Positions 1-8,543 of a stretch of DNA of 64,000 nucleotides are shown one piece after another. Both the position numbers and the translations under genes were made by a program. The notes below the pieces were generated by a model. That model had not been told where the DNA came from and did no database searches. It worked only from the letters and a program-made list of their open reading frames with translations. The stretch is from contig CAJTUA010000009.1 of the NCBI GenBank assembly GCA_910579615.1, forward strand, positions 89,701-153,700, read 5' to 3'. Position 1 is the stretch's first letter. Each line of letters begins with the position of its first letter. The stretch is from an uncultured Lachnospiraceae bacterium. Lineage in GTDB: Bacteria; Bacillota; Clostridia; Lachnospirales; Lachnospiraceae.

Positions 1-1569
1 TCCCGCCGCAATCTTCCCCGCAATGGCATCCAGCGCTTCCCTTCGCAGTGCGTTCAGGGCTGACACCGGGATAAAAATCTCACCAAAAACCCTGATTTCA
101 AGCCGTGAGAAATAAAATGGGGTATCGCCCGTTTTTTCAAGGGCGGCGCGCAGGCGTTCTTCGCGCATCGGCTGCTTTTCGGCGCGCTGCGCAGTTTCCC
201 CAAAGCAATGGATCCCGCATGAAATATCCGCTGCCATCCTTTCCCCTAGTTCCCCTGATTCTCCTGGTTCCACCCACACCGAAAGCTCCACCGGGTCGCC
301 CGCCTTCGCCTTAAACTCCCCCGAAACCCTGATTTTTGGCTCTTTCGCAAAATACGCCTCCGAAATTTCTCTCAGCAGCTGGTTATTTTTTGTCCGGTAT
401 ACCACATCCCCCGTTTTTACGGGAAGCCCCGGCGTAAATTTCGCCTCAAAACACTCCCCTGCCATATGTGCCTGCCCCAATGTAAACTCATAGCTTTTCC
501 CCGCATTCTCCCCCATCCGGATTTCTAGCACATCCTGCGCACACAGCTCCTTCCCGCAGCGAAGCACCGCCCGGTTTCCCCTCACCTGCTCCACCTTCGC
601 CACCGCTACCCCGCTATGGTTCGGACGCGCCAGCGACATCATCTGCCTGCCGTTATGCCCGCGGTAATACCCCTGCGTAAACCCGCCACGGTTATACAAG
701 TCCTGCATGTCCGTAAACGCCTTAAGGAGAACCTGCGGATGCTTTTCGTGGAACCTTTGATATCCCTCTTTTCCGAGCGAATAATACCTGTCCACCTCCC
801 GGCGGTACGCTGCCGTCACGCCCGCCGCATACTCGTAGCGCTTCATCCGCCCCTCTATTTTAAACGAGTCAATCCCTGCCTCAATCAGCTGCGGTATCAT
901 GTCAAGCGTACAGATATCCTTCGGCGAGAGCAGATATGCACCGTCGTATTCCAGTCGGCACGGCTGCGCGCATCGCCCGCGGTTGCCGGAGCGCCCGCCA
1001 ATCAGGCTGCTCATCAGGCATTGCCCCGAATAGCAATAGCACAGCGCCCCATGCACAAAGGACTCAATCTCAAGCGTGCTGTGTTCCCGGATGCGCCGTA
1101 TCTCCATAAGCCCCAGCTCCCGCGCGTTTACAAGCCGTGTCACCGGATACCCCTCAAAACATTTTGCCCCTTCCGCCATGGTCAGCGACATCTGCGTGCT
1201 TGCATGGACAGCCAGCCCCGGAAATTCCCGCGCAACAAATTCCAAAACGCCTGCATCCTGGACAATCACCGCGTCAACCCCCTGCTCATAGCAAGGCTTT
1301 AAATAGTGGTAGAGCGCATCGCCCATCTCCTCCGGCTTTAAAAGCGTGTTCACGGTCAGATAAATGCGCCGCCCGTGCAGATGTACATAATCAATCGCCT
1401 TGCACAGCGCATCCTGCCCCGGATTATCCGCATAAGCGCGCGCGCCATAACGTGTACCTCCCATATAAACCGCATCCGCGCCCGCACCGATTGCCGCGCG
1501 CAGCCCTTCAAGCGAACCGGCAGGTGCCAAAATCTCAACACCTGCCGTCTTTTTTCTCTTATTTTCCAT
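1..1569 (-). CDS. U32 family peptidase/RNA-modification protein (C-terminus beyond window)
   Basis: The frame opens at an ATG preceded by AAGGG and stays open to the window edge, giving about 523 residues with no stop, so the C-terminus is missing. It contains the U32 signature: an EIESFVHGALCYCYSGQC stretch followed by the glycine-rich segment GGRSGNRGRCAQPC. The N-terminus (EILAPAGSLEGLRAAIGAGAD) has the usual barrel start of the family. U32 proteins were first called collagenase-like proteases; several (RlhA, TrhP) act in hydroxylation of 23S rRNA or tRNA, so proteolysis should not be assumed. The cysteine cluster fits the iron-sulfur type. It is the last visible gene of a ruvA-ruvB-zapA-U32 string, starting 8 bp after the zapA stop codon. 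Family is secure, substrate unknown. Confidence 0.9.
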   Translation of the reverse strand, partial: MENKRKKTAGVEILAPAGSLEGLRAAIGAGADAVYMGGTRYGARAYADNPGQDALCKAIDYVHLHGRRIYLTVNTLLKPEEMGDALYHYLKPCYEQGVDAVIVQDAGVLEFVAREFPGLAVHASTQMSLTMAEGAKCFEGYPVTRLVNARELGLMEIRRIREHSTLEIESFVHGALCYCYSGQCLMSSLIGGRSGNRGRCAQPCRLEYDGAYLLSPKDICTLDMIPQLIEAGIDSFKIEGRMKRYEYAAGVTAAYRREVDRYYSLGKEGYQRFHEKHPQVLLKAFTDMQDLYNRGGFTQGYYRGHNGRQMMSLARPNHSGVAVAKVEQVRGNRAVLRCGKELCAQDVLEIRMGENAGKSYEFTLGQAHMAGECFEAKFTPGLPVKTGDVVYRTKNNQLLREISEAYFAKEPKIRVSGEFKAKAGDPVELSVWVEPGESGELGERMAADISCGIHCFGETAQRAEKQPMREERLRAALEKTGDTPFYFSRLEIRVFGEIFIPVSALNALRREALDAIAGKIAAG

Positions 1570-1577
1570 ATTTTCCC

Positions 1578-2078
1578 TTAATCTCCCCCAAACTTCCGCC
1601 CCGTCTCCGGAAGCCACATCGTCTTACTAATCTTTTTCTTTTTCTCCGCCAAATCCTTCTTATTCTCCGCGCTCTGCCTCAAATCCTTTAACTCCGTCTC
1701 AATGCGGATATTCTTTTTCTCCTCCTCGTAATATTTCGTCTTCTCCTCTTCTAACTCCTTCTCGCACGCCTCAAGCTTTGTCTGCAGCGCAATAATCTCA
1801 TGCTTCAAATCAAAAATCTCATTATTTTTCGTGTCGTCCTCGCTCTCTTTGTTCTTCATCTGGTTTTTCAGCTTGAAATAATCATCCGCGATGTTTAACT
1901 GCATCAAAATATTCTGCGTCTCCTTGTCAAGATACCGGAAATCCGTCTGGTTCACCAGCTCATCGTGCTTTTTGTTCAGGTAGGAGGCTACCCTCTGCAT
2001 GTAATCATTGCTCTCATAGCCACTTAATGTGTACTTTTTCCCATTGATAATGACATCGGTATCTGTCTGTTTATTCAT
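1578..2078 (-). CDS. zapA: cell division protein ZapA
   Basis: ZapA binds and cross-links FtsZ filaments at the division ring. The 166-residue product has the ZapA N-terminal domain (DVIINGKKYTLSGYESNDYM, then a YLNKKHDEL helix) and a long charged coiled coil from about residue 75 to 150. It is longer than a typical ZapA (about 90-110 aa), as is common in clostridial forms with an extended coiled coil. The start overlaps the ruvB stop by four bases (ATGA), with AAAGGAGGAGGG upstream, implying translational coupling. The C-terminus carries a chance LPETG string that is not a sorting signal, because there is no signal peptide or membrane anchor. Confidence 0.9.
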   Translation of the reverse strand: MNKQTDTDVIINGKKYTLSGYESNDYMQRVASYLNKKHDELVNQTDFRYLDKETQNILMQLNIADDYFKLKNQMKNKESEDDTKNNEIFDLKHEIIALQTKLEACEKELEEEKTKYYEEEKKNIRIETELKDLRQSAENKKDLAEKKKKISKTMWLPETGRKFGGD

Positions 2079-3085
2079 TGCCCTCCTCCTTTCTTTCCAA
2101 AAAGCCCGAGATGCCGGTACGCCAGATCCGTCACCATCCGCCCGCGCGGCGTGCGCACAATCAGACCGTTCTGCACCAGATACGGCTCATACACTTCCTC
2201 CACCGTTCCGGCATCCTCCCCGATGGTCGTCGCCACGGCTTCAATCCCGACCGGGCGCCCGTTGAATTTTTCTATCATCGCAAGCAGGATTTCCCGGTCA
2301 ATATGGTCAAGCCCCAGGCGGTCAACCTCCAGCAAGTCTAGCGCGTACTCCGCCACCTCTTTCGTAATCCTGCCGTCGTACTTGACCTGGGCAAAATCCC
2401 GCACGCGCTTTAAAAGGCGGTTTGCCAGGCGCGGGGTTCCCCTTGACCTTCTCGCAAGTTCCTCTGCCCCCTGCGCCTCAATCGCAACGTCAAGCACCTT
2501 CGCCGAGCGCAGGATGATTTCCTTTAGTTCCTCCACCGTGTAAAACTCCAGACGGTTCACCACGCCAAAGCGGTCGCGCAGCGGCGCGGTCAGCATCCCG
2601 GCGCGCGTCGTCGCCCCAACCAGCGTAAATTTCGGCAAATCAAGGCGGATGGATTTCGCGGTGGCTCCCTTGCCAATCACAATATCAATCGCAAAATCCT
2701 CCATCGCCGGGTAGAGCGTCTCCTCCACCTGACGGTTTAAGCGGTGGATTTCATCGATAAATAAAATATCGCCCTCGCGCAGATTGTTCAGGATTGCCGC
2801 CATATCGCCCGGCTTTTCAATCGCAGGTCCCGCCGTCGTCTTTAAATTCACACCCATCTCGTTCGCGATAATCCCGGCAAGCGTCGTTTTTCCAAGCCCC
2901 GGAGGTCCGAAAAAAAGCACATGGTCAAGCTGCTCCCCGCGCTTTTTTGCCGCTTCGATGTAGACTTTTAAATTTTTCTTTGCCTTTTGCTGTCCAATAT
3001 ATTCCACAAGCAGCTGCGGGCGCAGACTGCCCTCGATTTTTGCATCCTCCTCGGTAAATTCCGTGGTAATCGTCCTCTTTGCCAT
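2075..3085 (-). CDS. ruvB: Holliday junction branch migration helicase RuvB
   Basis: RuvB is the AAA+ motor that drives Holliday junction branch migration with RuvA. The protein has Walker A GPPGLGKT at residues 60-67, Walker B LFIDEIHR at about 108-115, the sensor segment LVGATTRAG and a C-terminal winged-helix region. At 336 aa it is the usual full length. It lies 37 bp downstream of ruvA and overlaps zapA by four bases, so the genes are probably co-transcribed. GTGAGG precedes the ATG. Confidence 0.97.
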   Translation of the reverse strand: MAKRTITTEFTEEDAKIEGSLRPQLLVEYIGQQKAKKNLKVYIEAAKKRGEQLDHVLFFGPPGLGKTTLAGIIANEMGVNLKTTAGPAIEKPGDMAAILNNLREGDILFIDEIHRLNRQVEETLYPAMEDFAIDIVIGKGATAKSIRLDLPKFTLVGATTRAGMLTAPLRDRFGVVNRLEFYTVEELKEIILRSAKVLDVAIEAQGAEELARRSRGTPRLANRLLKRVRDFAQVKYDGRITKEVAEYALDLLEVDRLGLDHIDREILLAMIEKFNGRPVGIEAVATTIGEDAGTVEEVYEPYLVQNGLIVRTPRGRMVTDLAYRHLGLFGKKGGGQ

Positions 3086-3122
3086 AACAAAACCTCACAC
3101 CGCCTTCTCGCGGCTTTTTGTA

Positions 3123-3752
3123 CTACGCCTTTTTCAGCGCCGCCCTCAGCATCTCATCCGCGCTCATTCCTTCCGCCCCTTCCACGCCGTTCACCATGCG
3201 CTTTGCCTGTGTGCCGGAAAACCCGAGCGCCTCAAGCGCCTGCATTGTCTCAAGCACAATCTGCCGATAGGAGCCATCCTTCTTTTCTGCCGCACCATCC
3301 GCTTCCTTTTCCTTTTCCGCCTGCATCAGCTTCTTTTCAAACGCATCCTCCAGGCGGAATTTATCCTTCAATTCCAAAATCATCTTCTTTGCGGTCTTTG
3401 CGCCAATCCCCGGCGCTTTCGCAATCGTTTTCTCATCCTCCGCTAAGACAGCAAAGCGCAGCTCGTCCGCCGGGAGCGCGGAAAGGATTCCGATTGCCCC
3501 CTTTGGCCCAATCCCGCTGACCCCGATTAAAAGCCGGAAAATGGACAATTCATCCTTGTCCAAAAAGCCAAAAAGCGATACGCCGTCTTCGCGCACCTGC
3601 AGATATGTATAAAGCTTTACCTCTTCCCCGGGCTTTGGCAGGGCATCAAACACCTGCCCCGGTACGATAATCTCATACCCGACCCCGCTGCATTCAAGCA
3701 CCACCGAATTTTCTGTTATTTCTTCTAATCCCCCCCGGATAAACGCTATCAT
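3123..3752 (-). CDS. ruvA: Holliday junction DNA helicase subunit RuvA
   Basis: RuvA forms the tetrameric platform that holds the four-way junction for RuvB. The 209-residue protein starts with the OB-fold sequence MIAFIRGGLEEITENSVVLE, followed by two helix-hairpin-helix segments (LIGVSGIGPKGAIGIL and KAPGIGAKTAKKMILELK). A charged linker of about 30 residues leads to the C-terminal RuvB-binding domain ending DEMLRAALKKA. It is the first gene of the ruvAB-zapA-U32 string; the next gene upstream is divergent. Confidence 0.96.
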   Translation of the reverse strand: MIAFIRGGLEEITENSVVLECSGVGYEIIVPGQVFDALPKPGEEVKLYTYLQVREDGVSLFGFLDKDELSIFRLLIGVSGIGPKGAIGILSALPADELRFAVLAEDEKTIAKAPGIGAKTAKKMILELKDKFRLEDAFEKKLMQAEKEKEADGAAEKKDGSYRQIVLETMQALEALGFSGTQAKRMVNGVEGAEGMSADEMLRAALKKA

Positions 3753-3870
3753 TGTCCTACCTCATTTTCAAAACTACTTCATAACCCAAATTTTCCTGAT
3801 TTTATTATAATCATTCCCACTCGTTATAGTCAAGTACAAAATCGTTTTTTATTGCCAGGAATTGCAACGA

Positions 3871-3923
3871 AAAAAGCCAATGTACAGAAATATTTGTTTT
3901 GTTTCTTGGCACTTTGGCTTTTT
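3871..3923. terminator. bidirectional hairpin, probable terminator
   Basis: AAAAAGCCAA (3871-3880) pairs perfectly with TTGGCTTTTT (3914-3923) around a loop of about 33 bases. Read on the minus strand it ends in a run of T directly after the candidate small ORF. The long loop makes it weaker than a canonical terminator. Confidence 0.45.
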
Positions 3924-4027
3924 CACATTCGGCTTTTGGCAGGGGACGTATTCGGGGAAGTGGTCTGGCTTAAAGCCTCACTTACAGTAAAAAGGGCAGT
4001 AAGAATCATTGGGAAACAGTTTTTCAT
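3923..4027 (-). CDS. candidate 34-residue small ORF
   Basis: The ORF starts at an ATG with AAAAGGAG nine bases upstream and encodes a short peptide beginning MKNCFPMILTALFTVSEALS and ending SPNTSPAKSRM. The first 20 residues are hydrophobic, but there is no clear lipobox or long membrane segment. It is followed at once by the hairpin at 3871-3923, so ribosome binding site, ORF and terminator are arranged like a small gene. No convincing promoter was found. It may be a chance ORF; no function is proposed. Confidence 0.25.
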   Translation of the reverse strand: MKNCFPMILTALFTVSEALSQTTSPNTSPAKSRM

Positions 4028-4114
4028 AGAAGAAGCTCCTTTTATGTAAACAACCGTTTTGGTCTTATTCCTTTTTCCGGGTACAGCAAACCCTGGTCTT
4101 TTTTTATTTTTTCT

Positions 4115-4122
4115 GGTATAAT
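4115..4122 (+). promoter_or_regulatory. extended -10 promoter of the YprB-like gene
   Basis: TGGTATAAT is a consensus extended -10 box (TATAAT at 4117-4122). No good -35 box is visible in the T-rich DNA upstream, as expected for extended -10 promoters. The start codon at 4163 has GTGAGGA as ribosome binding site. Confidence 0.6.
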
Positions 4123-4162
4123 GTCCACGATAGCAATCACAATCAAAAAGTGAGGAACTCCC

Positions 4163-5557
4163 ATGCTGCATTTTGAACAAATCATCAACTGCCCGCCGGA
4201 TTGTTTTTCCGCATTCGGTGTCCCGGCAGGAAAAGTATTGTTTTTTGATATTGAGACCACCGGATTTTCCCCGGACAGCTCCTATGTATACCTGATTGGA
4301 TGTGCGTTTTTGGATGAGGGTGCGGTAAAACTGCGCCAGTATTTCCTTGATGACATTTCCGAGGAAAAGCAGCTCATCCGGGAATTTGGGGAATTCTGTG
4401 CGAATTTTTCCATGCTGGTGCATTATAATGGTTCGACATTTGATTTGCCCTACCTGCAAAAAAAGGTACACCGCCACCGGCTTTCGGGTACATATTTTTG
4501 TGCGGCAGCCGTTACGGACGTATCCTGTCCTGAGACCGCCTCGGATGCCTTTGGCACAAAGGCGGCTGCTGCGATATCCGGTGCACCACAAAAAGAACGC
4601 ACAGTACAGCAAAGCTTTGATATTTACAAAAGTCTGCTCCCATACAAAAAATCACTCGGCCTAAAAGATTTAAAGCAAAAAACCGTGGAGCAGTTCCTTC
4701 ATATTCCGCGCAAGGATGTTTTTAGCGGCGGCGACCTGATTTCGGTCTATACAGAATTTACCGGGCGTTACCGCTATGAGTGCATCACAAATAAAAATCC
4801 ATCCCTGGATATAAAAGCAACCCCGGATTTTCACGGTACCGGTCTGACCAAAATGCCCAAATCCCCGGCAAAGGCATTGCTTTACGTCCTGCTTTTGCAC
4901 AACCACGAGGACATTACCGGGCTGCTCGCCATCTCTGCCCTCCTGTGCATTCCAAGGCTGCTTGGCGGGGCTTTTACGGTGACAGAGCTTTCCGGGGAAT
5001 CTGCCGTGACAGAGCTTTCCGGAAACCGCGCAGACCAAAAAAACGCCAGGACTTGCCCGTCTTCCTTTAAAGCCTTCCGCCTGGATACAGGGTTTGATAC
5101 CACCTTGCTCTCCTCCTGCTTTTCGGGAAAAAATGTAAAGCTGCTGCCCAAAGGCGCTTTTACTGCTGCCAGCTCCCCCGCTGCCGTAAGCCTGACTGTT
5201 GCGGACACACCTGGCGGTCTTCTCCTTTTCGTTCCGGCGCTTTTTGGAACCTTCAAATATTTTTTTGAGGATTATAAGGAATATTATTATCTCCCGTTAG
5301 AGGACTGCGCCATGCACAAAAGCGTTGCGCAATTTGTTGAAAAAGAATACCGCAGGAAGGCAACCAAAGAGACCTGTTACCAGAAAAAAACAGGCTGTTT
5401 CCTGCCGCAGCCGGAAGAAATCATCACACCAGCCTTCCGCCTGCACGCAAAAGACCGTTTTTCATATTTCGAGGACACCGAAGATGCCCTCGCAAAACCA
5501 ACGGTTTTAAAAAACTGGCTCAAATCATTGCTTGTGTGGCTCTTTACGCCAACATGA
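4163..5557 (+). CDS. RNase H-fold (YprB-like) exonuclease domain protein
   Basis: The 464-residue protein carries a DEDD-type exonuclease fold: FFDIETTG supplies the first Asp-x-Glu pair at about residues 30-37, VHYNGSTFDLPYL the second Asp at about 95, and RKDVFSGGDLISVYTEF the last motif. This matches the YprB family of ribonuclease H-like proteins, often found near helicases in Firmicutes; its substrate is unknown. The C-terminal half is less conserved and includes a short internal duplication (TELSGESAVTELSGN, about residues 275-289, from two near-identical 17-bp units). It is single-gene and convergent with rpmF. Confidence 0.75.
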   Translation: MLHFEQIINCPPDCFSAFGVPAGKVLFFDIETTGFSPDSSYVYLIGCAFLDEGAVKLRQYFLDDISEEKQLIREFGEFCANFSMLVHYNGSTFDLPYLQKKVHRHRLSGTYFCAAAVTDVSCPETASDAFGTKAAAAISGAPQKERTVQQSFDIYKSLLPYKKSLGLKDLKQKTVEQFLHIPRKDVFSGGDLISVYTEFTGRYRYECITNKNPSLDIKATPDFHGTGLTKMPKSPAKALLYVLLLHNHEDITGLLAISALLCIPRLLGGAFTVTELSGESAVTELSGNRADQKNARTCPSSFKAFRLDTGFDTTLLSSCFSGKNVKLLPKGAFTAASSPAAVSLTVADTPGGLLLFVPALFGTFKYFFEDYKEYYYLPLEDCAMHKSVAQFVEKEYRRKATKETCYQKKTGCFLPQPEEIITPAFRLHAKDRFSYFEDTEDALAKPTVLKNWLKSLLVWLFTPT

Positions 5558-5582
5558 CAGCGGGCAAAACCATCCCTGCGCA

Positions 5583-5618
5583 CAAAAAAATAACCGGGAA
5601 CCGTTCAGGATTCCCGGT
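5583..5618 (-). terminator. terminator of the yceD-rpmF unit
   Basis: On the minus strand, ACCGGGAA pairs with TTCCCGGT (5593-5600 with 5611-5618) around a 10-base loop, followed by a run of T. It lies just downstream of rpmF. Confidence 0.85.
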
Positions 5619-5626
5619 ACAAATCA

Positions 5627-5812
5627 TTACTCTGCAGTGGTAATGATTTTCTTTTTGTTGTACGAACCACAAGCCTTGCAGACCCTGTGCGGCATCATAA
5701 GCTCACCGCAGTTGCTGCACTTTACAAGCCCCGGTACGGACATTTTCCAGTTCGCCCTGCGGCTGTCGCGTCTTGCCTTGGAATGTTTATTCTTCGGACA
5801 GATAGCACCCAT
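5627..5812 (-). CDS. rpmF: ribosomal protein bL32
   Basis: The product is a 61-residue large-subunit ribosomal protein. It begins MGAICPKNKHSKARRDSRRA and keeps four zinc-ribbon cysteines (CSNCGE and CKACGS). The usual bacterial arrangement yceD-rpmF is kept. In many Firmicutes rpmF is followed by plsX; here it is followed by a terminator and a convergent gene. Confidence 0.97.
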   Translation of the reverse strand: MGAICPKNKHSKARRDSRRANWKMSVPGLVKCSNCGELMMPHRVCKACGSYNKKKIITTAE

Positions 5813-5886
5813 CGTTCACACCTCCTTTTTTCCTTCCGCTGCGCATATTCCTACCGCGGATTACCTCATCTTCTCTCACAGAATGC

Positions 5887-6438
5887 TTAAGAAGAGGATT
5901 CCTTGAAATTGTTAAAAATATCCCGGATCACTGCCATGCGTGGATCCAGATGCTCCCCGGAAACATCCTCGCGGCTGCATCCGCACACGCCCTCATTCAA
6001 ATCAGCCCCGCAGGTACTGCAAATCCCTTTGCAGCCCTTCCGGCAAAGAACCTTGGCCGGAAACGCGACCAAAATTTCCTCCCAAATCAGGCGGTCCACA
6101 TCCAAATCATAACCCGAAATACAGGATATCCCATCCGGTTCCTCCCCGCGCTCTTCCTCCGGTTTGGAGAAATCAACCTCCTGCTCGTACCGTATCTCAA
6201 ACGAAAGTTCCACTTCCTTAAGACAGCGGTCACACGAGGCGGCCAGGATATATTCTGCCTCTGCCTGAACCAAAACCCGCTTTGCCGACGGGCTTACCAA
6301 GGTCAGACGGACGGGCGTTTTTTTCTGTACCGGATAAGCCACACCGTTCCTCTCAAATACGGAAAACTCCGTTTCCACTTCCATCCGCAAGGTTTCCTCC
6401 CTGCGGTTCATGACCTCTGACAAGCTAACCAACATCAT
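5887..6438 (-). CDS. yceD: YceD/DUF177 family protein
   Basis: YceD (DUF177) proteins are nearly always encoded next to rpmF and are linked to 23S rRNA accumulation. The 183-residue protein has the family layout: an N-terminal beta-rich half, an acidic middle, and a C-terminal cysteine-rich segment (CRKGCKGICSTCGADLNEGVCGC is split here as CRKGCKG, CSTCGAD and CGC) likely to bind metal. Two adjacent ATGs exist; AGGAGAG favours the second (6435). A consensus promoter lies about 50 bp upstream. Confidence 0.85.
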   Translation of the reverse strand: MMLVSLSEVMNRREETLRMEVETEFSVFERNGVAYPVQKKTPVRLTLVSPSAKRVLVQAEAEYILAASCDRCLKEVELSFEIRYEQEVDFSKPEEERGEEPDGISCISGYDLDVDRLIWEEILVAFPAKVLCRKGCKGICSTCGADLNEGVCGCSREDVSGEHLDPRMAVIRDIFNNFKESSS

Positions 6439-6487
6439 CTCTCCTGCCTTTTGCGCGCAAAGTACCCCTCAAATAGACACAGCTAGT

Positions 6488-6516
6488 ATTATAGCGGAGG
6501 GAACGGGATTTGTCAA
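6488..6516 (-). promoter_or_regulatory. consensus sigma-A promoter of yceD-rpmF
   Basis: On the minus strand, TTGACA (6511-6516) and TATAAT (6488-6493) are separated by exactly 17 bp. It is a perfect match, as expected for a ribosomal protein unit. Confidence 0.92.
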
Positions 6517-6622
6517 CTTCTTTTTTTCTGATTGGCAAAGCAATCCGGAAATTTCCCACCGCCAATCCATGCCTTCTTCCCTTCAAACGAAAAACCATAT
6601 CCCCGGATGCGCTTTTTATAAT

Positions 6623-7111
6623 TTATTGGTGTGGTTTATACCAAATATCTATTTCTTCTTTTTCTGGAATTTCAAACAGAGAAGAAACTTTATTTAGTAA
6701 TCCCTCATCAACATAAAAACTTGATCCGCCATTTCCAGATATGACTTCATTATTTCTTTTTTCAATATTTTCATACCAAGTCTTATCATCAATATCAATA
6801 TAATGCATTTCTACCAAAACCCCATTATTTTCTCCATATCTTTTTATTTCTTTCCTATTTTCTTTTGTCCAAAATCCCCAATCTAAAATTACAGTGCATC
6901 CTGCATTTACAATTTCCACTGCTTTTTTTCTTAAATATAAATTAACTTTTCTAGCAAATTCATCATAACCTTCACCTTGTTGATTATTTGTTAAATCATA
7001 GGTTACTTCATCTGTAGACAAAATCACAGCATGCTCTTGTTCTTTTAATCGATTAGCATAATATGTTTTACCACAACCAATCTTTCCACATATACAAAGT
7101 AATTTTGCCAT
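6623..7111 (-). CDS. P-loop kinase-like ATPase (island cargo)
   Basis: The 162-residue protein starts MAKLLCICGKIGCGKTYYAN, a Walker A motif (GKIGCGKT, residues 9-16), followed by STDEVTYDL and a later VILDWGFWTKENRKEIK segment. This is the layout of predicted AAA/zeta-toxin-like small kinases that phosphorylate an unknown small molecule or nucleotide. The ATG at 7111 has GAGGTG seven bases upstream, better than the in-frame start four codons earlier. Base composition is AT-rich compared with the neighbours, and the gene lies in a decayed mobile region, so recent transfer is likely. Some such proteins confer resistance or act as toxins, but nothing here decides this. Confidence 0.7.
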   Translation of the reverse strand: MAKLLCICGKIGCGKTYYANRLKEQEHAVILSTDEVTYDLTNNQQGEGYDEFARKVNLYLRKKAVEIVNAGCTVILDWGFWTKENRKEIKRYGENNGVLVEMHYIDIDDKTWYENIEKRNNEVISGNGGSSFYVDEGLLNKVSSLFEIPEKEEIDIWYKPHQ

Positions 7112-7124
7112 AACACACCTCACT

Positions 7125-7142
7125 TACAAATACCGATTTGTA
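7125..7142. repeat. dyad TACAAATACCGATTTGTA, copy 1
   Basis: This is a perfect 7-bp inverted repeat around ACCG in the leader of the kinase-like gene, just upstream of its ribosome binding site. A near-identical copy occurs at 8544-8561 before the acetyltransferase, with 15 bases identical. Confidence 0.7.
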
Positions 7143-7150
7143 CCTTTAAC

Positions 7151-7179
7151 AGAATACCACAATCACACTCTTATTTCAA
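7151..7179 (-). promoter_or_regulatory. promoter of the kinase-like gene
   Basis: On the minus strand, TTGAAA (7174-7179) is 17 bp from TATTCT (7151-7156), with TG just before the -10 box. The dyad at 7125-7142 would lie at the start of the transcript. Confidence 0.65.
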
Positions 7180-7190
7180 TCAAATTTTCA

Positions 7191-7771
7191 TTAAATTTCT
7201 TCCTCCCTCCGCTTAGTCCTGTTTTGTTTCCTGTTGTGCTGTCGGTTCTCGTTCTGAAGCTCCCTCTCAAGGTTCTTCTTGTTGTAGCTGATAACTTCCG
7301 CATACGCTCCTTTCATTCGGGGTACTTCGATAAGCTGTCCTTATGCTCCTTATCATATTTCATTTTTGCAAGTCCTTTGAGTGACTGGCTCTCCTTATAG
7401 GTGGCTTGGATTGGCGCAAAGAGGGCATACATTTTTGACAGTTCCTTTAATCGGTTTAGTTTCTGTCCCTTGGAAAGATGTACCGTTTCCAACTGCTGGT
7501 ATTTCACGCTGACCGCTGTACTCTTAATCTGCGTACTTTTGTACGTTGCGTACTGTGCGCTGTGAAGTTCCTGCTTGGCAAGCATGAGTATTTCTTTTGC
7601 CTGTTCCAACAGCATATTGTTCTTGATGATTTCACGATTGATGTTGCCCCTCTCGGTCTGTATGCCCTTGCGTTCTAAAGCGTTGGCAACCGCCCCGATA
7701 TGAATAGCCGGGGCGCGTGGATAGACTTGTGGGCAGATAAAAGCCGCACTTTGGTTTTTGTCTGAACGCAA
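7191..7771 (-). pseudogene. C-terminal remnant of a MobA/MobL-type relaxase, frameshifted
   Basis: The segment RAPAIHIGAVANALERKGIQ, followed by TERGNINREI, resembles the C-terminal part of MobA/MobL mobilization relaxases. The N-terminal catalytic region is absent: the frame opens only through a TTG in non-homologous DNA. The frame stops at 7313 after SLSKYPE, while a lysine/arginine-rich tail (GAYAEVISYNKKNLERELQ, ending KRREEEI) continues in another frame to a stop at 7191. Truncation at one end and a frameshift near the other mark it as a pseudogene of a former mobilizable element. Low GC supports a foreign origin. Confidence 0.7.
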
Positions 7772-7926
7772 AGTTCACTAAAGGATAGCAAGCGCAGCTT
7801 GCGAAGGGGAATTGCCGTTACCCTCGTCATTCCGTACCGCCCTCACTTTCACTTTCGGCATTCAATCTCTTTTACAAATGAGAATTTACCATTAAGTTTA
7901 AGAAGCCACTGCTATATAAAACCAAA

Positions 7927-8526
7927 TCATTCCATTTTGTCTTTTTCCGTGATTTTTCTAATGACCCTACATGGATTACCTACGGCAAGACTATGTGGTG
8001 GAATATCTCTTGTCACAACACTGCCAGCTCCAATAACAGCCCCTTCACCGATTGTTACACCTCCACAAACAACCACGTTAGCAGCTAACCAACAATCATT
8101 CTCAATGGTAATGGGTTTCGCATATTCAAGATTATATACACTGCCATTTTCGCGCAACCTACAATTCCGCTCATTAGGGAGCAGTGGGTGCATAGGTGTA
8201 GCAAGAGTAACATTTGGACCAAGCATCACATTATCTCCAATGTGGACAGAACAAACATCCAAACAAGTAAAATTAAAATTTGCCCCGCTATATTTTCCAA
8301 AATACGTATTGCAACCGTAATCAAAATAGATAGGTGCCTGCAATAAAGGCATTTCTTGCGTATTCGGAAGCAATTCTTTGAGGATTTCATATTGCTTTTC
8401 GCATTCATCCTCGTCAGTCAGATTATAGTGTCTTGCCAGTTTACGTGCTTTCAAGCGTAATTGTTCCAACTCTGAATCAGACGGATCATAAAGTTGTCCT
8501 GCAAGCATTTTTTCTTTTTCAGTCAT
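7927..8526 (-). CDS. sugar O-acetyltransferase (maltose/galactoside/NodL type)
   Basis: The enzyme transfers acetyl from acetyl-CoA to a sugar hydroxyl. The 199 residues match the family in length and order: an N-terminal Mac domain (MLAGQLYDPSDSELEQLRLK), then a left-handed beta helix of hexapeptide repeats (VHIGDNVMLGPNVTLATPMH, ENDCWLAANVVVCGGVTIGE), with the catalytic histidine probably in TPMHPL. It is AT-rich and sits between a relaxase remnant and another truncated gene, so it is probably island cargo. Its leader shares a dyad and flanking bases with the kinase-like gene. Confidence 0.9.
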   Translation of the reverse strand: MTEKEKMLAGQLYDPSDSELEQLRLKARKLARHYNLTDEDECEKQYEILKELLPNTQEMPLLQAPIYFDYGCNTYFGKYSGANFNFTCLDVCSVHIGDNVMLGPNVTLATPMHPLLPNERNCRLRENGSVYNLEYAKPITIENDCWLAANVVVCGGVTIGEGAVIGAGSVVTRDIPPHSLAVGNPCRVIRKITEKDKME

Positions 8527-8543
8527 TATTTATACCTCTCTAC

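Larger units (their letters stand above)
3753..4162. other. divergent intergenic region, ruvA to YprB-like gene
   Basis: This 410-bp AT-rich stretch separates ruvA (minus) from the RNase H-fold gene (plus). It holds an extended -10 promoter for the plus-strand gene near its right end, a hairpin with poly-T flanks at 3871-3923 and a candidate 34-codon minus-strand ORF at 3923-4027. No known gene is recognised in it. Confidence 0.6.

Noticed and set aside
1578..1640. LPETG at the C-terminus of ZapA as a sortase signal.
   Set aside because: ZapA is cytoplasmic, with no signal peptide, hydrophobic segment or basic tail after the motif.
7478..7678. Plus-strand frames across the relaxase remnant.
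   Set aside because: Protein similarity lies on the minus strand only.
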